A stretch of 64,000 nucleotides of DNA from Dromiciops gliroides. Its lineage: Eukaryota; Chordata; Mammalia; Microbiotheria; Microbiotheriidae. The DNA is taken from NCBI RefSeq assembly GCF_019393635.1, contig NC_057867.1, positions 53,071,643 to 53,135,642 on the forward strand. The letters run 5' to 3'. A program made the translations under genes and the position numbers. The notes under the pieces were generated by a model that saw only the letters and a list, made by a program, of their open reading frames with translations, was not told the DNA's origin and did not search any database. Below, in pieces: positions 63,389-64,000 of this stretch; positions within the stretch are counted from its first letter, which is position 1; each line of letters starts with the position of its first letter.

Positions 63389-64000
63389 CCCTTGACTACT
63401 GGTCAAAGAAAAACCCAACTCTCCTTGCAGATGTTCAGACTCTAAGATCCTCTGGTAGCTGGAAATGCAATTGCTCTGAAAGTTTTGTTTGTTTTTTAAC
63501 CTAATACCATGTTATCAGCTGGGCAACTTAAGGACCTTTCATGAATGCAAACAAACAGGTAAAAATGAGAATCACAGTGTAGGGAGAGGTCATCTGGCCA
63601 CCTACCTCCCCCAGGCCCAAATCCTTTCTCTAGCATCCCCAACAGATGGTCATGTGATGTCTTGTAACAGTTCCAAGAACCTCAGCCATTAGGTTCTTCC
63701 TGCAAACCTGCTAGATACCCACTTCATCTGGGGCCCTGTAAATAGTTTGATCGCTTTGGCAGGGAGAGTCACCAAGCATCTCTCTCTCCCTCCCTCTCCT
63801 CTGCCTCAATCTCCTTTAGCTTTCCATTTGATTCTGAATGTGTCGCTGCACCCAAAGGACTCAAGTATCTTTCCACAGGCGACGAACTATAAATGTTGAT
63901 GATCTCTTAAGCTCTTTACCAAGGGGCTTTTGAGACCAGGGATTAAGATGACTCTACCTTCTTGCCTTGAAACCAAAATACATCTAATTTTCCCCCCAAC
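63387..64000. other. No gene or recognised repeat
   Basis: Repeat-poor text. A CT-rich run lies at about 63780-63800. Nothing coding is recognised. Confidence 0.45.

Overview
The window reads as a marsupial nuclear genome. The evidence is internal: 14 copies of a short (about 145-165 bp) tRNA-derived SINE with the tRNA-like head and poly(A) tail of the WSINE1/Mar1 group, 7 copies of a longer relative whose 3' end looks like the tail of a BovB/RTE LINE, many MIR/THER1 CORE-SINE remnants, L2 and L3/CR1 LINE debris, L1 3' ends, and a half-L1 (HAL1) element. WSINE1-like copies point to an Australian-lineage marsupial, but the species cannot be fixed from sequence alone. CpG is strongly depleted and there are many (CA)n, (CCA)n and (AAGG)n microsatellites.

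I find no multi-exon protein-coding gene, no tRNA, rRNA or snRNA gene, and no CRISPR, operon or phage-like system. The one long, convincing open reading frame is a full-length 115-codon RPL30 retrocopy on the minus strand (58,150-58,497), with its own 16-bp target-site duplications, poly(A) tract and 5' oligopyrimidine start. The window is therefore intergenic or deep intronic: a layered record of retrotransposition with repeat-poor islands between the layers.

Layout: 1-11 kb, MIR/THER1 and L2 debris, two short SINEs with perfect duplications, and a 15-nt poly(A)-only insertion (7,185-7,231). 11.4-11.8 kb, an LTR-like block. 12-17 kb, L2, L3/CR1 and four short SINEs. 17.6-18.6 kb, an L1 3' end inserted in an older L1 ORF2 relic. 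19.7-21.2 kb, an L3/CR1 copy split by a long SINE. 22-33 kb, MIR, L1 and SINEs around repeat-poor islands (28.3-29.3 and 31.3-32.3 kb). 34.1-34.5 kb, a 349-bp GGAA/AAGC/AAAG array inside a local duplication. 36.5-37.2 kb, an AT-rich degenerate minisatellite. 38.6-44.1 kb, the richest block: CR1 reverse-transcriptase relic, HAL1 with L1 and SINE insertions, composite SINE, and a second CR1 copy. 45.5 kb, a 177-bp hAT-type MITE with a perfect 8-bp duplication. 46-57 kb, repeat-poor sequence and scattered SINEs. 57.9-58.6 kb, a SINE and the RPL30 retrocopy at the same target site. 59-64 kb, L3, L2, MIR and microsatellites.

Nothing here looks like a cooperating gene system. The relationships are between mobile elements: short poly(A)-tailed SINEs and the RPL30 copy carry the marks of L1 machinery, while the long SINEs end in an RTE-like tail and probably used another LINE partner. 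Element boundaries without stated duplications are approximate (plus or minus 10-30 bp), and family names rest on recognition by eye.
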